Shown: in pieces, positions 43,462 to 52,309 of the stretch | How positions within the stretch are numbered: the stretch's first letter is position 1 | How the letters are laid out: every line of letters starts with the position of its first letter | Assembly: GCA_049645705.1 (NCBI GenBank) | Contig: JBARUK010000015.1 | Location: forward strand, 62,001-126,000 | Direction of reading: 5' to 3' | Length of the DNA: 64,000 nt | From: JBGNFV01 sp049645705 | Lineage (GTDB): Bacteria; Bacteroidota; Bacteroidia; Cytophagales; Cyclobacteriaceae | Program-made: the position numbers and the translations under genes | Notes under the pieces: model-generated | The model's database searches: none | What the model was told of the DNA's origin: nothing | What the model saw: only the letters and a program-made list of their open reading frames with translations

Positions 43462-44154
43462 TCACTTATTCTTAGGAGGGATTGGCTTATTACGCCAGGG
43501 AATCCTGTAGTAGATGTAGTAGTCCAGCCCGAAGCTGCTGTTATCATCTGCCACCCCGAAGCCAGGTACCTCGTAGGCCGATACGGCCAGCTCGCCATCT
43601 ATATTTATGGCAAACTTGAACCTGCCCGTCATGCCCAGGTAGAAGTTACTGAATACCTGCACTTTCAAACCGACTACTGCTTCTCCCCACTGGGCAGTAT
43701 AATCCTGAAATGTGTAGTTGATATCTCCCTGACCGAATACCACACTATCACTTTGCATAAAGGTCAGGTCACCGGAAAAAGATCCCCTGGCATATCTGAG
43801 GCCAAAGAACAGCACACTTCGTGACGGGTCTGTGGCAAGAAAGTTCATATCCACACCAGCCCGCCAGTAGGTTCCGTTCGTCTCAAACCTGAAGGCTTCT
43901 CCCTCTCGTGTACGGCGCTCATAGCCATAATCTGCCACCAGGAAGTACTTATGAAAGTCCACATCAGCAGTTATCTCATACTGCGACAGATCCTCGCTGA
44001 ACAAGCCAAAGAGAGGGCCGGTGACTTCCGTACCCACACGAAGGGCCGAGGGGGCCCAGTCGGCCTCCTGCCGCACTCTGACTGTATCGGACTGGGATAG
44101 CGCAGGTAATGCTGCGGTTATAAGCAGCAGCAGGCTAAAAATATATTTCCACAT
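43462..44154 (-). CDS. DUF6048-type outer-membrane-like protein
   Basis: 230 residues with a signal peptide (ending ALSQS) and alternating aromatic beta strands (YWRAGVDMNFLATD, FFGLRYARGSFSGDLTF, NFYLGMTGRFKFAINID) that suggest a small outer-membrane barrel. Such proteins occur beside DUF6452 lipoproteins in Bacteroidota and are uncharacterised. The start codon overlaps the end of the lipoprotein gene by 20 bases, so the two are translationally linked. Confidence 0.7.
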   Translation of the reverse strand: MWKYIFSLLLLITAALPALSQSDTVRVRQEADWAPSALRVGTEVTGPLFGLFSEDLSQYEITADVDFHKYFLVADYGYERRTREGEAFRFETNGTYWRAGVDMNFLATDPSRSVLFFGLRYARGSFSGDLTFMQSDSVVFGQGDINYTFQDYTAQWGEAVVGLKVQVFSNFYLGMTGRFKFAINIDGELAVSAYEVPGFGVADDNSSFGLDYYIYYRIPWRNKPIPPKNK

Positions 44155-44653
44155 TGATGTTCTGGGTTTGACCGGAGGGTTTCAGCAGCCTGTCATTCAG
44201 TATCCGGAGGCTGTCACCGGGAAGCGTACCCTCTATTTCCAGGTTTTCGTATAGTTGTTCGATGCCGCATTCCGGGGCTATTAGTCTTACCTCACGATCG
44301 TAGTAGGCACGCAGGGTATATTCCACCCCCGCTATATTGATCAGAAATCCGGACGTATCTGAAAAAGGATTTACCGGCAGATCGATAAGAGAAACGGTCA
44401 CAGAGTCACTGCCATTGTATACGATGGAGTCGGGCCTTGCCTCACTGCGCACCTCAAATACTGCCAGGCTCGTATCGGACACTACTAATACATTATCCTC
44501 TGCATCGAAGGTAATATTTGTGAATTTTACTCTCAGCAGGTTGTCGCTACCGGTACCGCAGTTGGGAATCTCATTGCAGGAAGCAAAAATGAGTCCGCCG
44601 AGAAGGCACATAGTGGCCGTGATGGAATGTTTTATGTAGTCGCGTATGCTCAT
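44135..44653 (-). CDS. DUF6452-type lipoprotein
   Basis: About 172 residues from ATG 44653, with a lipoprotein signal (LLGGLIFASC, Cys at residue 26) followed by NEIPNCGTGSDN. The remainder is beta-rich. The conserved partner of the barrel-like protein downstream; both are found together in many Bacteroidota and may form an envelope complex of unknown role. The frame is open to 44725, but only the ATG gives a proper signal sequence. Confidence 0.72.
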   Translation of the reverse strand: MSIRDYIKHSITATMCLLGGLIFASCNEIPNCGTGSDNLLRVKFTNITFDAEDNVLVVSDTSLAVFEVRSEARPDSIVYNGSDSVTVSLIDLPVNPFSDTSGFLINIAGVEYTLRAYYDREVRLIAPECGIEQLYENLEIEGTLPGDSLRILNDRLLKPSGQTQNINVEIYF

Positions 44654-44794
44654 AAAGGCCGTAAAGTTAAAAATTTTAGCCTGCCGCTTCGATAGTGCTG
44701 ATAAAAATAAGGTATATAGAACCAAAATGCCGAAATTTGCCTTTTAAACCGGGGAATAATTTTTTCCGGAAACATCGTACCAAAGAGACAGGCA

Positions 44795-46126
44795 TTGAAA
44801 ACTAAAGAGAAGGGTAAGGACAAGGTAAACGTTATCACGCTGGGATGTAGCAAAAACCTGGTGGATAGCGAAGTGATGATCACTCAGCTTAAAGGCAATG
44901 ACATTGAAACCACCCATGAGGCGGAGGAAGATGATGCCAATGTGGTGATTGTGAATACCTGCGGATTTATCGATAACGCCAAGCAGGAAAGTATCGACAC
45001 CATTCTGCGCTATGCCGATGCCAAAAACGAAGGGCAGATCGAAAAGCTGTATGTAACAGGGTGCCTGTCACACAGGTACAAGGATGACCTGGAGCGGGAG
45101 ATCCCTGAGGTAGATGCATACTTCGGTACGATGGAGCTGCCTATGCTGCTGAATAAGCTGAATGCAGACTACAAGCATGAGCTGGTAGGTGAGAGAATGA
45201 CTACCACAGCCATGCACTACAGCTACATGAAGATCAGTGAGGGCTGCGACCGTCCCTGCTCTTTTTGTGCCATACCGCTTATGCGTGGCGGGCACAAGTC
45301 CCGCTCTATAGATGACCTGGTTACCGAAGCGAAGGCCCTTGCCAGAAAAGGCACAAAGGAACTGCTTCTCATAGCGCAGGACTCTACCTACTACGGGCTG
45401 GACCTGTACCGCAAGCGTAACCTCTCCGAACTGCTTAAGCACCTGTCTGACGTGGAGGGTATAGACTGGATCAGACTCCACTATGCATATCCCAGCGGTT
45501 TTCCGCGCGATGTACTGGACGTGATGGCTGAGCGCGAAAACATCTGCAACTACCTGGACATGCCCCTGCAACATGGCAGCAGCCACATGCTGAAGCTTAT
45601 GCGCCGTGGTATAACCAGGGAAAAGACAGAAGACCTGATCACCGAAATACGGTCTAAAGTGCCGGGTATAGCCTTGCGTACGACGCTTATTACGGGGCAC
45701 GCAGGTGAAACGGAGGAGGATTTTGCCGATATGGTGGAGTTTGTGGAGAAAATGCGCTTCGAGAGAATGGGCGTATTCACGTATTCCCACGAAGAAAGTA
45801 CGCATGCTCACGATGCCCTAGAGGACAATGTGCCGGACGAGGTGAAACAAGAGCGTGCTAATATCGTAATGGAGATACAGGAGAGAATCTCTCTTGAACT
45901 CAACCAGCAGAAAATAGGCAAAGCGTACAAAGTATTAATCGACCGTAAGGATGGCGCTAACTTTATCGGACGTACCGAGTTCGATTCTCCGGAGGTTGAT
46001 AACGAAGTAATCATTGATGCAGAAAAACACTACCTCCGAATCGGCGATTTCGCCAATATCCGCATCACAGACGCCACCGAATTCGACCTCTTCGGCGCAC
46101 CTGTCCTCGAAACCGTCACACACTAA
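44795..46126 (+). CDS. rimO: Ribosomal protein uS12 methylthiotransferase RimO
   Basis: 443 residues: the UPF0004 domain with three cysteines (TLGCSKNLVDSE, VNTCGFID, VTGCLSHRY), a radical SAM domain with CDRPCSFC, and a C-terminal TRAM domain (IGKAYKVLIDRKDG...). The SKNLVDSE context marks RimO rather than MiaB. It adds a methylthio group to an Asp of uS12. The start is TTG at 44795: there is no ATG nearby and the N-terminal KTKEKGKDKVNVITLG matches relatives. Confidence 0.95.
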   Translation: MKTKEKGKDKVNVITLGCSKNLVDSEVMITQLKGNDIETTHEAEEDDANVVIVNTCGFIDNAKQESIDTILRYADAKNEGQIEKLYVTGCLSHRYKDDLEREIPEVDAYFGTMELPMLLNKLNADYKHELVGERMTTTAMHYSYMKISEGCDRPCSFCAIPLMRGGHKSRSIDDLVTEAKALARKGTKELLLIAQDSTYYGLDLYRKRNLSELLKHLSDVEGIDWIRLHYAYPSGFPRDVLDVMAERENICNYLDMPLQHGSSHMLKLMRRGITREKTEDLITEIRSKVPGIALRTTLITGHAGETEEDFADMVEFVEKMRFERMGVFTYSHEESTHAHDALEDNVPDEVKQERANIVMEIQERISLELNQQKIGKAYKVLIDRKDGANFIGRTEFDSPEVDNEVIIDAEKHYLRIGDFANIRITDATEFDLFGAPVLETVTH

Positions 46127-46139
46127 TTCACCCTATAAC

Positions 46140-47711
46140 ATGAAAGTCTGCCGGCTCCCTCTATTTGAAAAAGGAGTCGGCTTTGCGCCGATCTTCCAAG
46201 CATACATGGAAAAGGACGAGCAGCTCAGTGATTTCCACGGGCTGTATCCAGAAGCTGATAACTTCGGGGAGCAGATGGCGGGCAAGAAATTTTCAGATGA
46301 AGCCAGGATCAGGCTGCACGATGTACTAAGCTCACAATACAGCCAGCTCAGCCTGAGCGAGGCAACGGAGAAAAACCTGGCAGCCCTGACGGACTCTGAT
46401 ACCTACACGGTCACTACCGGCCATCAGCTCAATATCTTTACCGGTCCCCTCTATTTTATCTATAAGATCGTAACGACGGTAAACCTGGCGGCTGAGCTTA
46501 ACAGGAAATACCCCGAAAAGCATATCGTACCTGTCTACTGGATGGCTTCGGAAGACCATGACTTCGAAGAAATAAGCTACTTTAATCTCTTCGGTACCAA
46601 ATACCAGTGGGACAATGGTGGGCAGAAGGGAGCCGTGGGCCGTATGAACCTGCAGGGAATGGATGCCCTGCTGGAAGAACTGCCCGAAGCCGTTCCGCTG
46701 TTTGAAGAAGCCTATACCAGGCATGACAACCTGGCGGATGCTACCCGCTACTTTGTAAATGAGCTCTTCGGCGAGGAAGGCCTGATCGTGGTAGATGCAG
46801 ACGACCCGGCGCTGAAAAAAGCCTTTGCCCCCATCATAAAAGACGATCTGACGAACCATACGGCAAAGGCCAGAGTAGAGGAAGCTTCTGCCCGGCTTGA
46901 CGCAATGGATTACAAAACGCAGATCTTCCCCAGGGACATAAACTTTTTTTACCTCACAGATACTATTCGCGAGCGTATAGAAGCGAACAATGGCACATAC
47001 GAGGTGCTGGGTACGGACAAGACCTTTACGGAAAGCGAGCTACTGACTGAGCTGGAAGAGCACCCGGAGCGATTCAGTCCTAATGTGGTAATGCGCCCGC
47101 TGTACCAGGAGGTAATCCTGCCAAACCTGGCCTATATCGGCGGACCTTCGGAGGTGGCTTACTGGTTGCAGTTGAAGTCTATGTTCGATCACTACGAGGT
47201 TGCCTTCCCTATCATTATGCCCCGTAATTTCGGTCTGGTCATTACCAAAACGAATACTAAAAAGCTACGCAAGCTTCCGCTAGGGCCGGACGACCTGTTC
47301 AGGCCATTTCATGAACTGAAGGAAGAGGCAATACACGAACTCTCGGAGAATGAGCTGACCCTGGAAAAGGAGCGGAGTGTGGGTAAGCAGGTGTACGAGT
47401 CGATCTTTCATAAGGCAGCAGAGGTAGACCCTTCGCTTAAAGGTTTTGTGGGAGCGGAAGAGAATAAGTTTCTGAAAAGCCTGGAGAACATCGAAAAAAG
47501 GCTCAAAAAAGCAGAGGAAAAGCGCCTTGAAACGTCTGTCAAGCAACTGGAAAAGCTGAAGGACAAGCTATTCCCTAATAGCTCCTGGCAGGAAAGGCAC
47601 GATAACTTCCTGAATATCTACCTGAACGAACCGGGCTTTATCGACTTTTTGCTGCATGAGATACAGCCCCTGGATTTCCGCATGAACGTGATGATAGAGG
47701 AAGATGACTAA
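46140..47711 (+). CDS. bshC: Bacillithiol biosynthesis cysteine-adding enzyme BshC
   Basis: About 523 residues from ATG 46140, beginning MKVCRLPLFEKGVGFAPIF. Hallmarks are TVTTGHQLNIFTGPLYFIYK, VYWMASEDHDFEEI and YIGGPSEVAYWLQL, with a long coiled coil near the C-terminus (about 425-490). It joins cysteine to glucosaminyl-malate to make bacillithiol, the low-molecular-weight thiol of many Bacteroidota. It overlaps the next gene by 8 bases. A longer frame from 46014 would overlap rimO and is rejected. Confidence 0.94.
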   Translation: MKVCRLPLFEKGVGFAPIFQAYMEKDEQLSDFHGLYPEADNFGEQMAGKKFSDEARIRLHDVLSSQYSQLSLSEATEKNLAALTDSDTYTVTTGHQLNIFTGPLYFIYKIVTTVNLAAELNRKYPEKHIVPVYWMASEDHDFEEISYFNLFGTKYQWDNGGQKGAVGRMNLQGMDALLEELPEAVPLFEEAYTRHDNLADATRYFVNELFGEEGLIVVDADDPALKKAFAPIIKDDLTNHTAKARVEEASARLDAMDYKTQIFPRDINFFYLTDTIRERIEANNGTYEVLGTDKTFTESELLTELEEHPERFSPNVVMRPLYQEVILPNLAYIGGPSEVAYWLQLKSMFDHYEVAFPIIMPRNFGLVITKTNTKKLRKLPLGPDDLFRPFHELKEEAIHELSENELTLEKERSVGKQVYESIFHKAAEVDPSLKGFVGAEENKFLKSLENIEKRLKKAEEKRLETSVKQLEKLKDKLFPNSSWQERHDNFLNIYLNEPGFIDFLLHEIQPLDFRMNVMIEEDD

Positions 47712-48288
47712 AGACAGCCTGCGAAAGCTGTATCGCGGAAAGAGAAAGGCGCTTTCGGAGGAGGTGTATAAGCATACTAACCAAATGCTAGCCGACCGTT
47801 TTATTGCGGAGGTGGACCTGGCGAATGTAAGTACGCTACATACTTTTTTACCCAATTACAAGGCCAGGGAGCCGGATACTTGGCTTATTATTCATCACCT
47901 GTGGCAGTATCATCCACACATACAGATCGTCGTCCCACGCGTAAACCCGGGGGATCTTACTATGGATTGCCTCCTGCTCAGTTCTCATACTACTTTTGCT
48001 GAAAACCGCTACGGTATATATGAGCCGGAAGGAGATGCGTACGTTGATCCTGAGACTATAGATATTGTCCTCACGCCTTTGTTAGCGTTTGACCTTCAAG
48101 GCTATAGGGTTGGCTATGGAAAAGGATACTATGATCGTTTTTTTGTTAATTGTAAAAAAAAAATTTCCAGGACTGGATTGTCCTTTTTTGAGCCAGTTTC
48201 CTGCATTTCTGATACTGACCCTTACGATATTCCTCTAAGCCAGGCCATTACGCCTTCACAACAGTATTGTTTTTATTCTGATAATTAG
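47704..48288 (+). CDS. 5-formyltetrahydrofolate cyclo-ligase
   Basis: 194 residues with N-terminal basic helix KDSLRKLYRGKRKALSEE and the ATP/substrate block LAFDLQGYRVGYGKGYYDRF near residue 130. It converts 5-formyl-THF to 5,10-methenyl-THF. An uninterrupted run of ten A within codons for CKKKIS (about 48154-48163), close to a run of seven T, is a candidate slippage site, though the frame beyond it matches the family. From about here to the end of lnt the DNA is visibly more AT-rich than its neighbours. Confidence 0.92.
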   Translation: MTKDSLRKLYRGKRKALSEEVYKHTNQMLADRFIAEVDLANVSTLHTFLPNYKAREPDTWLIIHHLWQYHPHIQIVVPRVNPGDLTMDCLLLSSHTTFAENRYGIYEPEGDAYVDPETIDIVLTPLLAFDLQGYRVGYGKGYYDRFFVNCKKKISRTGLSFFEPVSCISDTDPYDIPLSQAITPSQQYCFYSDN

Positions 48289-48330
48289 GTTAATTGAAGA
48301 AGGAAACACCATTTTCCCTTAACTTAACCT

Positions 48331-49968
48331 ATGAAAAATATCAGAAACCATTATTTATTCCCACTATATGGGATGTTGAGTGGCCTTACCCTATTCATTA
48401 GTTGGCCTCCTCAGTATATATGGCCTCTTTTGTTTGTTGCTTTCGTCCCTTACTTCTTTGCGATTGACCTTATATTGAAGAACCGTCGCTATCATGCGCT
48501 CAAGTTCTTCACTTTAACCTATATTACCCTTCTTATTTGGAATCTCTTTACAAACGCCTGGATTTACAACACAGGGTTTTTAACAGGCTTCTTAGTTAGT
48601 GTACTCAATCCTCTGGTTTTTGCTGTTCCTCTGCTATTAGCCTGGTATGTCAGGGAGAGATTTGGTAAAAACTGGTTCTACGTCGCATTTATCTGCACAT
48701 GGATCGCTGTTGAAACCTTGCATTCTGAATGGGTATTGGCCTTTCCCTACCATGCGCTGGGTTATGGGCTCACACCAGCTCCATACCTTATTCAGTTCTA
48801 TTCTATAACCGGAGTGGGGGGAGGTACCCTGTGGGTACTGACAGCAAACGTCCTGATTTATACTCTGATAGCTTCTTTGCTTTTAAATAAAGTATCGATC
48901 AGTTACGCCAGTAAAGGTAGTATAGCCTTTGTTGTTCTCGCTGTTCCGGCTATCGGTTCGGTCATCAGCTATTTTTCTTATACGGAAAAAGGCTATGATG
49001 TAACGGTAGCAGCCATTCAGACAGATGTAGATTGCTACGAAGAAAAGTACGTGATTAGTCCGGACATACTGGTAGACAAATACTGGTCTCAGACAGAGAA
49101 GGTTCTGGCAATACAAGTGCCGGATTACATCCTATGGCCAGAAACAGCTATCAGTAACGGTGGATACGTACAGAGATTAAGAAACAACCCTATCTATACA
49201 GATATTGCTCAAAGACTTAGGGCTTATCCCGGCACCCAATTAGTGACTGGCGCCATATTATACGAAAGAGAAGATAATCTCCCATCACACGCTACCCAAA
49301 ATCCGGAGTATGCCAGAGAGCAGGGAGACATGCGATACTACACCTATAACGCAGCCATTCAGATAGATGGAGATGGGGTAATCGGATATCGTTCAAAGGA
49401 AAAGTTAGTCCCTTTTGAGGAACAGACACCTTATCCGCACTATACTAAAGCGATCAAGCAAATAGTTCCTTCTTTAGGCGGCTTTGCTTTCTCTTCCAGT
49501 CATGTTAACAACACGGTATTCCGCAACGGACCTAGAGCAGCTTCAGCTCTTATATGTTTTGAGTCAGCGTTTGGCGAGTTGGCAGCAGAACAGGTAAAGG
49601 CCGGGGCCAATCTCCTCTTTGTCATGCTGAACGAGGGTTGGTATAAGCATACCGGGGGGGCCTCGCAGATTCAGGCATGTGCTGTAGCACGGGCTATTGA
49701 AAACCGAAGAACAGTCGTTCGCTCAAGCAATAATGGCATCAGCTCGATCATCAATCAACGAGGTGACATAGTTGAGAAAGCAGGCATGGCCAATGGCGCT
49801 GCCGCATTACATATGACTACAAAAGGCAATGATCGCCTTACTCTTTATACGCACTATGGAAATTTTATAGGGAAGACCGCTCAGCTTATCTTTCTGACAA
49901 TAGCCGGCTTATGTCTGTTTAGTTTTTCGCTGAGCCTGATAAGAAGCAAGAGGTTAATACTGGAATAA
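48331..49968 (+). CDS. lnt: Apolipoprotein N-acyltransferase
   Basis: 545 residues: about eight membrane helices (1-220), then a nitrilase-fold periplasmic domain with the catalytic triad Glu271 (LWPETA), Lys356 (SKEKLVPFEEQTP) and Cys409 (LICFESAFG), and a final membrane helix. It adds the third acyl chain to lipoproteins in the inner membrane, consistent with the several lipoproteins in this window. Codon use is more AT-rich than in bshC or the M28 gene on either side. Confidence 0.93.
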   Translation: MKNIRNHYLFPLYGMLSGLTLFISWPPQYIWPLLFVAFVPYFFAIDLILKNRRYHALKFFTLTYITLLIWNLFTNAWIYNTGFLTGFLVSVLNPLVFAVPLLLAWYVRERFGKNWFYVAFICTWIAVETLHSEWVLAFPYHALGYGLTPAPYLIQFYSITGVGGGTLWVLTANVLIYTLIASLLLNKVSISYASKGSIAFVVLAVPAIGSVISYFSYTEKGYDVTVAAIQTDVDCYEEKYVISPDILVDKYWSQTEKVLAIQVPDYILWPETAISNGGYVQRLRNNPIYTDIAQRLRAYPGTQLVTGAILYEREDNLPSHATQNPEYAREQGDMRYYTYNAAIQIDGDGVIGYRSKEKLVPFEEQTPYPHYTKAIKQIVPSLGGFAFSSSHVNNTVFRNGPRAASALICFESAFGELAAEQVKAGANLLFVMLNEGWYKHTGGASQIQACAVARAIENRRTVVRSSNNGISSIINQRGDIVEKAGMANGAAALHMTTKGNDRLTLYTHYGNFIGKTAQLIFLTIAGLCLFSFSLSLIRSKRLILE

Positions 49969-50064
49969 GTCTCTTGATTATGATGTGTACAATTGTTTCC
50001 AGATACCACTATACGCTGGACTATGCATTGTTTAATTTTTTTATAACCTATTAACCTTATTTCT

Positions 50065-51087
50065 ATGAAAAGACTATTACTCTGTGTGCTGTTATTCAGC
50101 GTACCAGTCCTAATGGACACATCGAATGCATATGCTTGTGGAGGGAATGATGATGACCCAGCACCACCACCGGCAGCAGTGGGTGAAATTTCCGGCCCAT
50201 CATCAGTATGTAGAGGAGATATCTATACCTATCGGGTATCGGTAAATAACCCTACCAGTTCCAGCTATACCTACTCATGGTCAGTAGGTATCGGACAGGT
50301 ACGGAATCCTTCCACCGGGCAATTTGCTGGTACTGGCGTACCTGTAGTTATTACTGCCGGATCGACTTCCAGTGTGCAGGTTCGTGTTTCTGACCCTACA
50401 CCTCCGGATAACCTGGCTGTAATAGCCGCAAATGTTACCGGATCTGGAATACCCTCTTCCGGCCGAAACAAATTAGTGACGGTAAATGCTGAAACAGCGC
50501 CTTCTACGCCTTCATCTATTACCGAAAACTTCTTTCCCTCTACTACCTTTAACAATTCGTTCACGGTATCAGCCGTGTCGGGTGCTACATCGTACCAGTG
50601 GGAAACAGTACCTGCTACTCAGACCCGTACGGGAAGAACAGTTAGTTTCTTATTTCCCTCATCAGGATTCTATGACATAAGAGTAAGGGCTGTAGGTTGT
50701 GCCGGTACAAGTGGTTACAGGACCATCGGCGTATTTGTTGACGACTTTAACAACAATTGCCAGGATCCGTTTAATCCTCAGCCTATCTTTTGTGATGAGT
50801 TTCGTGCAGGAGGTGATGTAGAAGACGGTCTGGCAAGCACTGCTATCCAGTTTAATGTTTTCCCTAACCCTTTGTCCGGTAACGAATTTACCGTTCAGGT
50901 ACCATCTAATGTAGACAATGCTGATGTTATCGTGACTGATATCAAAGGAGCTATGGTGAAGCAATTGAAAATGAATGGCAGTAAGCTTAAGGTTGATGCC
51001 AGTGGTATGCAGGATGGGGTATACCTCGTTCGCGTAAAAGCCCAAGGCTTTAATGAAGTTCGTAAACTGGTCTTATCAGAGCGATAA
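50065..51087 (+). CDS. Secreted PKD-like repeat protein with T9SS type A sorting domain
   Basis: 340 residues: signal peptide (about 1-25, ending NAYAC), an acidic Pro-rich linker, two PKD-like beta domains (GEISGPSSVCRGDIYTYRV, then SFTVSAVSGATSYQWE-type), a Cys-bearing region, and a C-terminal type A sorting domain (FNVFPNPLSGNEFTVQVP, then DASGMQDGVYLVRVKA). The protein should cross the outer membrane by the Por/type IX system and be attached or released. Ends at a strong hairpin. Confidence 0.85.
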   Translation: MKRLLLCVLLFSVPVLMDTSNAYACGGNDDDPAPPPAAVGEISGPSSVCRGDIYTYRVSVNNPTSSSYTYSWSVGIGQVRNPSTGQFAGTGVPVVITAGSTSSVQVRVSDPTPPDNLAVIAANVTGSGIPSSGRNKLVTVNAETAPSTPSSITENFFPSTTFNNSFTVSAVSGATSYQWETVPATQTRTGRTVSFLFPSSGFYDIRVRAVGCAGTSGYRTIGVFVDDFNNNCQDPFNPQPIFCDEFRAGGDVEDGLASTAIQFNVFPNPLSGNEFTVQVPSNVDNADVIVTDIKGAMVKQLKMNGSKLKVDASGMQDGVYLVRVKAQGFNEVRKLVLSER

Positions 51088-51112
51088 TCCAAAGCGTTTA
51101 TAACCTATTTAT

Positions 51113-51142
51113 AAAAGGGCTGCCTCATCAGGCAGTCCTTTT
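51113..51142. terminator. Terminator after the T9SS-sorted protein gene
   Basis: Stem AAAAGG-G-CTGCCT / AGGCAG-T-CCTTTT with a 4-base loop. Confidence 0.8.
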
Positions 51143-51190
51143 CATTTACTAACACTTGTAGGTTAGTGGATATTTTCAGTATTTACCTGA

Positions 51191-52246
51191 ATGAGAATAT
51201 GTAGCTACGTGATCACCCTACTGTTTCTGGCCGTCGGCACAGGGGCTTATGCGCAAAATGAAAGCGACAGTACCATCGCGGACAGACCGGAGGTAATGAA
51301 TATGGACACGGTAAATGTACCTGTAGCCTATTCGGATCTGGAATACTGGATCGGCATACTGGCAAGTGACTCGCTTATGGGCCGTAAAAACGGCACGCCC
51401 TACCTGGATACGGCGGCGAGCTTTATCGCTACCTGGTACGATTCGCTGGGGCTCTCTCCACTGCCGGGCATGCAGGACTACGCGCAGCCCTATACGGTAG
51501 GCAATGCCATCAAAGGCCAGAATGTAGTGGGATGGCTGGAAGGGTCTGACTCTTTACTGAAGAATGAATACATACTGCTGAGCGCTCACTATGATCACGT
51601 GGGTATGGGCATGGCCATAGGCGGCGACAGCCTGTATAATGGGGCCAATGACAATGCCAGTGGTGTAGCGACTATGCTGGGCATAGCCAAAAGGCTGCAG
51701 AAAGCGGACTCCCTCCCGGCACGCAGCATACTATTTGTGGCCTATGGGGCTGAAGAGATCGGACTGCTCGGCTCACGCTTTTTCAAAGAAAATCCGCCGG
51801 TACCACTGGCAAATGTGGTGGTAAACCTGAACTTTGAAATGACAGGCCATTCACTAAAACTGGGCAAACGTAACCTATATCTGACGGGAGCTAAGTACAG
51901 TGATCTCAGTGACTATATGCAGGCATATTTCGCATCTGAAAACTGGACGCTGATAGATAATCCTTTCCCCTACGCGAACCTGTTTCGCCGGTCGGATAAT
52001 TATAACCTGGCCAGTATACGCCGGGAAGATGATATCACCTACGGCATACCTGCTCATACGATATGTACCTGGGGCGGTGAAGACCATTATCACAAGCCGC
52101 ATGATGAGCCTGAGTTCATCGACTATGAGAACATGCACTCTCTGATAGAGGTAATGACGGGATTAGTAATAAACCTGGCAGACGCACCGGAGCGTATCCG
52201 GTGGACGGATGAGAACTATAAGGCGCTGGCCTCTGAGGAGGAATAA
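51191..52246 (+). CDS. Exported M28-family zinc aminopeptidase
   Basis: 351 residues: signal peptide (ending GAYAQN), a PA-less N-terminal part, and an M28 domain with the metal motifs LLSAHYDHVG, NGANDNASGVATML (bridging Asp), AYGAEEIGLLGS (catalytic Glu pair) and, near the C-terminus, IPAHTICTWGGEDHYHKPHD. Likely an envelope or secreted aminopeptidase used in protein degradation. It shares a bidirectional terminator with the convergent 1032-residue repeat protein. Confidence 0.9.
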   Translation: MRICSYVITLLFLAVGTGAYAQNESDSTIADRPEVMNMDTVNVPVAYSDLEYWIGILASDSLMGRKNGTPYLDTAASFIATWYDSLGLSPLPGMQDYAQPYTVGNAIKGQNVVGWLEGSDSLLKNEYILLSAHYDHVGMGMAIGGDSLYNGANDNASGVATMLGIAKRLQKADSLPARSILFVAYGAEEIGLLGSRFFKENPPVPLANVVVNLNFEMTGHSLKLGKRNLYLTGAKYSDLSDYMQAYFASENWTLIDNPFPYANLFRRSDNYNLASIRREDDITYGIPAHTICTWGGEDHYHKPHDEPEFIDYENMHSLIEVMTGLVINLADAPERIRWTDENYKALASEEE

Positions 52247-52251
52247 TAAAG

Positions 52252-52288
52252 AAAAAGGCTATCCGCGATAAGCGGATAGCCTTTTTTT
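52252..52288. terminator. Bidirectional terminator between convergent genes
   Basis: Perfect 12-bp stem AAGGCTATCCGC / GCGGATAGCCTT with a 5-base loop, A run on the left and T run on the right. Confidence 0.9.
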
Positions 52289-52309
52289 ATACCTGAAAGT
52301 AAGCTTTCC

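Noticed and set aside
46014..46139. Upstream extension of bshC to 46014
   Set aside because: It would overlap rimO by more than 100 bases; family members start at MKVCRLPLFEKG (46140).
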